Below are positions 59,044-64,000 of a DNA stretch of 64,000 nt, piece after piece. Numbering within the stretch: position 1 is the first letter of the stretch; each line of letters starts with the position of its first letter. The DNA comes from Pomphorhynchus laevis (lineage: Eukaryota; Acanthocephala; Palaeacanthocephala; Echinorhynchida; Pomphorhynchidae), in contig WNNJ02003645.1 in NCBI GenBank assembly GCA_012934845.2, positions 107,330 to 171,329 of the forward strand, given 5' to 3'. Position numbers and translations under genes: made by a program. The notes under the pieces were generated by a model. The model had not been told where the DNA came from and did not search any database. It saw only the letters and a list, made by a program, of their open reading frames with translations.

Positions 59044-59560
59044 TCCGACTATTTCTACACCGAAGCAAACTATCTCTTTAACTAAGTCTGATTCCTTCCT
59101 CGCCGTCCAGATGACATTTCACGTTTCTACATGAAGGCTAGTCCGCTTCGAATGTTGATGCTTTTTTCGCTGTCTCCGTTCAACTGCGTGGTCACTCGAC
59201 ACTCGACAATTAAAACTCCTCCGGTCAGTGGTGAGTTGTTCTTCGCATTTAATTTATATTTTGTAATTTTGTTGCTTGTCATTTTATTGTCTTGATTTGT
59301 TTGTTCGGTTATCTCCCATTCCCGATATCCTTTGATGATCCAACATCGCTACTGTAAGGAAACACCCGTGACTCTATTCCGTCTTTTCTTCCATTGTCTA
59401 ATCCGCCGTTGGAGCCATCGGAGAGATCTAAGATAGTCTATAAAAAGACTATCCCTAGGGCTGATGCAAGCCGCCCAATTATTTAGCCGTTGATCTCGGA
59501 ATGTCGAACATACGTTGGCTAGGCCGCTTCACGAAGAGGCTAATTGGCAATAGATGCCAG

Positions 59561-60229
59561 TTTAATACTTAATTAACTGTTACTTAGCAGCCCAAGATTA
59601 AAAGACATACCTTACAAATAAAATTTAAAAATATTTTTAATAATTCGATATCAGAGAAGTATCATTAACGAGAATTCTATTTTACCTCAGATATTTTAAT
59701 TTAAAAACCTGAGATAAATATTTTTTAATTTTAATATTGTCATATTCATATACAATAAAATATGTTTGTGAAGATGATGACAGCGATAAAATAAAAATAT
59801 TAATTAATAAATAAAAATATTAAATATTTTGAAATAAAAAGATTTTATTTTAATAATAAAAATGTTTATAATAAAAATATAGATGACATTTGCTAAAATA
59901 TTACGTAAAAATATTACAAAGATTAAATCTTAAGGTTTCTAAAGTTGAAAACGAAATAGTCAGCAAAATGAAATACAATGAAATAAACACTAGTGTAAAC
60001 TTGATATAAGTAACTATTTTAACTTGATATAAGTTATATAAAATTTTATAACAATTATATATAATTATTTATTATTTAATAATTAAATTTTGATTTATTA
60101 TTACTGGTTATAAAAATTATCTTGATTATTAATACTTACAATATAAAAATTGACTTTTATTTAAATTTCAATTTTTAATTTTAACTTTATATAATTATTT
60201 ATTTAAACGTATTTTAATTTGCAATTTTT
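59561..60229. other. AT-rich non-coding stretch
   Basis: No gene or named repeat seen, apart from a possible fragment of PLE-B tail near 60140-60200. Confidence 0.4.
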
Positions 60230-60505
60230 TATTATATTTTAACTGATAACATAGCAGTTTTTCTTATGACCTCTTGTCCTTATTCTTATACATCGTCTGT
60301 TATTTATTAGTCAATTCATAAAAATTGACTTTTATTTTAAATTTTAATTTAAAATTTTAACCTGATATAAATTATATAAAATGTTATATTGCAATTATAT
60401 ATAATTATTTATTATTTAATTATTAAATTTTGATTTAGTATTATTTATTTTTATTTTATAATTATATAAAATACGTAACTAGGTTAGCTGATTTGATTGA
60501 TAGGC
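60230..60505 (+). mobile_element. PLE-B 3' tail
   Basis: Runs from AACTGATAACATAGCAGT through CGTCTGTTATTTATTAGTCA to ACGTAACTAGGTTAGCTGAT. It preserves the tail almost completely, with no coding part. Confidence 0.75.
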
Positions 60506-60861
60506 TATTGGAGAACTGCAAAATTGAGGCAATGTAATTCAGTCAAACGATGACGATTGTTAGTTGTAAAAATCTATAAAAAGTTGAAAATTTATACCCG
60601 AAAATACAGTGTCTATTCGAAGAGTACGAAATACTAATAGCTGTCTTAATGGTAACACACATCTTCACCTGCTACGTGTACAAATCTCGATCGATTGAAA
60701 TAAAACCCGTCGTTGATAAATGACAAGCATCATATAGCTGTGTTACGTAATGTATATTATATTCAGGATACATCAAAATATAAATATACACAAAAATTAT
60801 TATTGTATGCCAGTGAATTATATTCGGGCAAGTATGCATAGATAATGACTCCAAGGGGAAC

Positions 60862-60931
60862 ATAGTTCTGAAGGACCATAGGCCGAATGATCCTTCAGAA
60901 CTATATTACAGTTGGAATGCAACTGTAATAT
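60862..60931. repeat. Two adjacent perfect hairpins
   Basis: First: ATAGTTCTGAAGGA and TCCTTCAGAACTAT (14 bp, 15-base loop). Second: ATATTACAGTTG and CAACTGTAATAT (12 bp, 5-base loop). They overlap by two bases (60903-60904). No known element recognised. Confidence 0.8.
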
Positions 60932-61484
60932 ATGCATCACACCAATTATGTACAATCTTACACAACCCATTCTATTTTTTATTAATTCAGAAATTCAATT
61001 AGCGACTTGGTTACATGCTTGGTATGTAACTAATTATAACAAATTTATCGGTTGTGGCGGAAAGTTTGGAATTAATTAACATATTACAGTCAATTAATTT
61101 TCTCATGAGCGTTTAGTTGTTATTAGATACGTAAATGTTTCATCTGGCATAATTTTATAATATGCCAAGATAGTATACAAAAATTGTCAAGTACGCACAG
61201 AATAAAAAATATACTAACAGGATGAATGCTTTTAAATGAACAATGATACTTTACTTTGCTGAGTTTATATATGCATCGGATTCTATTACAGTTTAAATTT
61301 GCAAAGCTAAATTTGTTGATGTTGCGGGCAGCATCGAAAACTTTTTTTATAAAAAATACGCTCCAAAAAATCTTACCTGAGGGGTATTCTTGGCAATTCT
61401 TAATATATTATATATATTCGATATATTATTAAACCAACATCTATAATTCCCTAGTGGGAATACAGCGATATAATAAATTATATA

Positions 61485-61956
61485 ATAACCAGATCAAAAA
61501 GACGTAGACAGATTTTCGACGTTTCGGCTTTCTCCTTTTCAATCTAGAAAATCGGAAGGTCGACGTCCGGATGGAATCATCATTTTCCCTTCGCGTGAAG
61601 GGAAATGTTTGATGTGGGACGCCACCTGCATGGACACCCTCGCAGCCAGCAATGTTAGGAATGCAGCCAGAGGAGCGGGCGAAGCAGCTTCATATGCCGA
61701 AAAGCGGAAACGGCTGAAATATGCCGACTTGACCATGTCCCACATATTTTGCACTTTTGGAGTAGAGACTTATGGATCACTGGGCTCTTCCGCTTTGGCT
61801 CTTGTTAAGGAGACAGGAAAAAGATTGAAGCACGTTACCGGGGATTCACGTGCTACTTCATACCTCCTCCAAGACGTTAGCATCGCCATCCAACGTGGAA
61901 ATGCTGTCAGCATTCTGGCGACGGCTCCAAATGGTAAGAACATGGTAGGCTGGTAG
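61485..61956 (+). mobile_element. RLE-LINE C-terminal fragment F with a readable endonuclease domain
   Basis: An uninterrupted frame of about 157 codons from 61485 to the stop at 61954-61956 includes SEGRRPDGIIIFPSREGK, CLMWDATCMDTLAAS, EKRKRLKYADL and VETYGSLGSSALALVKETGK. It ends with ATSYLLQDVSIAIQRGNAVS. RPD, then WD 14-16 residues later and a K further on, fit a PD-(D/E)xK restriction-like endonuclease fold, as in R2-type LINEs; this is inference. The same domain, diverged, ends the minus-strand copies elsewhere in the window. Upstream RT is absent. The intact frame contrasts with the decayed copies. Confidence 0.65.
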
Positions 61957-63538
61957 TAGCAGCCAGTCTTGCTAAAAGAATGACATTTCTCTACGAAGAA
62001 GACAAACGTTCTCCTTAAGTCAATTGTATTAATTAAATGATTACTTTAAAAAAATCTAGTAAACAAAAGTACAATCAAAAACCATGTAATGTCCTTTCAA
62101 TTATAAATCATATCATTATTTAAACCAAATGGTTCTTCCGTCAGCATATTTCCCACTATTTTCTTCTCACATTTTTTACGGTGTTCAGTGTCATGAATAT
62201 GATCTTCAGTAATGCAATACTGCATGCAATTAGGACTTTGTTCCAGCGAGTGTATTACAGCTCCTCGGATTCCCTTTTTGTCTTTATGTGCGATCGAAGT
62301 ACATTTAAACTTCTAGTTAAGGTCATTGATGTTTGTGTAGTAGTGCTTCTTGCATGTTCCAATGTAGACACAATCGTTTGTTTTACAATTATATAAGCCA
62401 CGTACAACTTTCTTCCCTTTCGTTGAGGTTGCATCATAATATTAAGTGGTATGTATGACCTCGCATGTCTCGCGGCGTTTATCTCCACATGATTGACATC
62501 ATTGTATAAACTTTTTGGATCCAAATTTTGATCTCACTAATAGGTGCTGTATGGTTGTCGAAGTTTTAAACCACAAAGTTGGTTTATCTGCTAGATTTTT
62601 TGTCCATAGATATTTTGTAGCTTTTTAAAATCTTTTAAAATGTGGGTGATAAGCTAAAACAAAATTAGATTTGCCATAAGGCTGTCTCGACTGCGCTAGA
62701 CATTGTTGTCTTGGTCGACGTCGTATGCAATGAATTTGTTTGCAAATAAAATATTTTCGGTATCCTCGCTTAAAAGGATTTTAGTAATTTCTGATATATG
62801 ATTTTCGAACTGTTGATCGTCATTGCATGCTCGTCGTATCCTTAAAGCTTCATTATAAATCATTGTCCATTTATTAGTGGGAGACAGCAACTATTTCGGT
62901 GGATATATGTCGGTTGGGATTCCGATTTTCGGTAATGTGTTGTCTTGTAAATACCCTTTTATTTATATACAATACATCCAGGAAATTAACCCTTTCCCAC
63001 AGTCAAATACTAGTTTAACTGGATAATTTCGTTCATTTTTGCTTTAAAATCTTCCAAAGATTTTAACAAGTCCTAACAAAAAATATATTACAAGAAAGCA
63101 TATTTAAATTCTTAGGCCAGAAATACTTACAGAAATCCGGGACATCCATCGGGACACTAATGGCTCCAGTGAATGCCATATTATATATGCGGTAGCTTGA
63201 AAAATTATGGACAGAAATTTTCGGAAACATTTCGCTGTCCTAATGTCAGTATATTGAGATAATTTTGTCTGACCTGGTGACCATAAATCTTTGAAAAATT
63301 TTAAAGCAATATGGTGCTTTAAAATCAAGGTTGGGCACAGGTGGTGAGTAAACAACGTTCCAGGATTTGTTACATAATGCAGCATTTATAAAAAAAAGTG
63401 TTGCTTGATAGATTGAACATTGCTTTACGACCATCAATCACTATGTAACTTCTACACAGGATACATTTTTATAATTTAAGAGCTGAATTGTTCACATTGT
63501 GCTCCAGGAGCTTACAAGCTACAGTTTTATAATCAAGA
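61957..63538. other. RT remnants and unassigned sequence
   Basis: On the plus strand, 63131-63186 reads QKSGTSIGTLMAPVNAILYM, resembling RT motif B of Penelope-like elements. On the minus strand, 62255-62405 holds RGLYNCKTNDCVYIGTC, a Cys-containing block sometimes found before GIY-YIG domains. No frame is long. The two lie in opposite orientations, as in the head-to-head PLE-A copies, but the evidence is thin. Confidence 0.35.
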
Positions 63539-64000
63539 ATTTTGCCAAAAACCGGAGTTCGATTACAAGCAGAACAGACTTCGTTATACATCTTAGAAAA
63601 TCTCATGGTAGCCGGCAGCACTCATCAGTAGAGTGAACTACTATCAGTCGTTTCTGCTGCCTTGTGATATATGAAATAGGCATCTTCTAAAATTTCCTAA
63701 CGTGGTTGCAAAAACATAGCCTCTTTAAACAAATAACGAGTAAACAACCAACGACAGCAATAAAATTTACTGCCGAAAAAATTAGGATTATCCGAAATGC
63801 ACGTGGTTTGTTTAAAGAGGCTATGGTCGTGCTACCACGTCAGGGAATTCTCGGAAATGCCTTCATAATATATCACAAGGCAGCCGAAACGACTGATGGT
63901 AGTTCACCTACTGATGAGTGCTGCCGGCTACCATCAGCTCGTCTAGGAGTGATAAAGAAGTCTGCTCTGCATGTAATCGAACTCCGGTTTTTGGCAAAAT
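63539..64000. repeat. ~460-bp imperfect palindrome at the window edge
   Basis: The left arm (63539-about 63737) begins ATTTTGCCAAAAACCGGAGT; the right arm (about 63803-64000) ends in ACTCCGGTTTTTGGCAAAAT. The central spacer is about 65 bases. The right arm has GCAGCCGAAACG, then CTGATGGTAG, then CTGATGAGTGCTGC, then CTACCATCAG, so it carries hammerhead-like strings with complementary flanks (GCAGC/GCTGC). The palindrome may extend beyond the window. Confidence 0.8.

Larger units (their letters stand above)
56255..59560 (-). mobile_element. RTE-like LINE, decayed
   Basis: Minus strand, from about 59560 down. Endonuclease region: GTKLLNQGWTLIYSGV, GVGILTSPRLSIVAERFNQV and STWKGVLGRNELSDL (58640-59040). 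RT: SLEEVIAVVKKLSNGKSSKV (57474-57881), CIRVLGRKSESFPVGVGIRQ and GCPLS (57083-57337). The C-terminal block has FKYLGVLFS and AIFVPILTYGHELWVMTKR (56527-56895). The order is that of RTE-class LINEs, often mis-annotated as craniofacial development protein 2. Frames are broken throughout. Composition is markedly GC-richer than the flanks, suggesting a fairly recent arrival. Confidence 0.85.

Overview
The window looks like AT-rich nuclear DNA from an invertebrate animal, probably an arthropod. I infer this from two host genes with animal-type proteins and introns, and from the mix of mobile elements (Penelope-like elements, several LINEs, a tRNA-derived SINE). No rRNA gene, intact tRNA gene, CRISPR array or bacterial operon was seen. 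Three of the seven introns I could place are tiny (44, 44 and 50 bases). The species cannot be named from the sequence alone.

Layout. (1) 597-3339 (+): the 3' four exons of translin-associated factor X (TRAX), the nuclease partner of translin; its N-terminal exon is not visible. (2) 3358-20030: mobile DNA organised round a composite unit. The unit has a flank with a 159-bp tandem repeat, then the 3' part of an RT plus restriction-like-endonuclease LINE (called RLE-LINE here), then a Penelope-like element (PLE-A) in head-to-head arrangement. Copy 1 (4135-10115) and copy 2 (12890-20030) share the same internal junctions, as does the shorter copy 3 (39183-41985). Copy 2 is closed on the right by an inverted copy of its left flank, so it resembles a foldback element that has taken in retroelement cargo. 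Between copies 1 and 2 lies a tRNA-derived SINE whose body carries hammerhead-ribozyme core strings. (3) 20026-28725: a degenerate, partly duplicated non-coding repeat block. (4) 28727-31840 (-): a decayed CR1/L2-like LINE. (5) 32275-34340 (-): the longest RLE-LINE copy, with recognisable RT. (6) 34340-38680: an unexplained stretch and another decayed LINE. (7) 38680-43480: composite copy 3 followed by a second Penelope-like element (PLE-B, Naiad-like). (8) 44045-55338 (-): a five-exon C2H2 zinc-finger transcription factor, 760 codons by my splice model, with an Ikaros/hunchback-type C-terminal finger pair. Its two long introns hold PLE-derived repeats, large inverted repeats and hammerhead-like motifs. 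(9) 56255-59560 (-): a decayed RTE-like LINE. (10) 59560-64000: AT-rich DNA, a PLE-B tail, two adjacent perfect hairpins, a plus-strand RLE-LINE C-terminal fragment, RT remnants, and a palindrome of about 460 bp that reaches the window edge.

The two host genes have no evident functional link. The main interest is the mobile DNA: repeated composites with shared junctions, and hammerhead-like cores in at least three unrelated repeat families.
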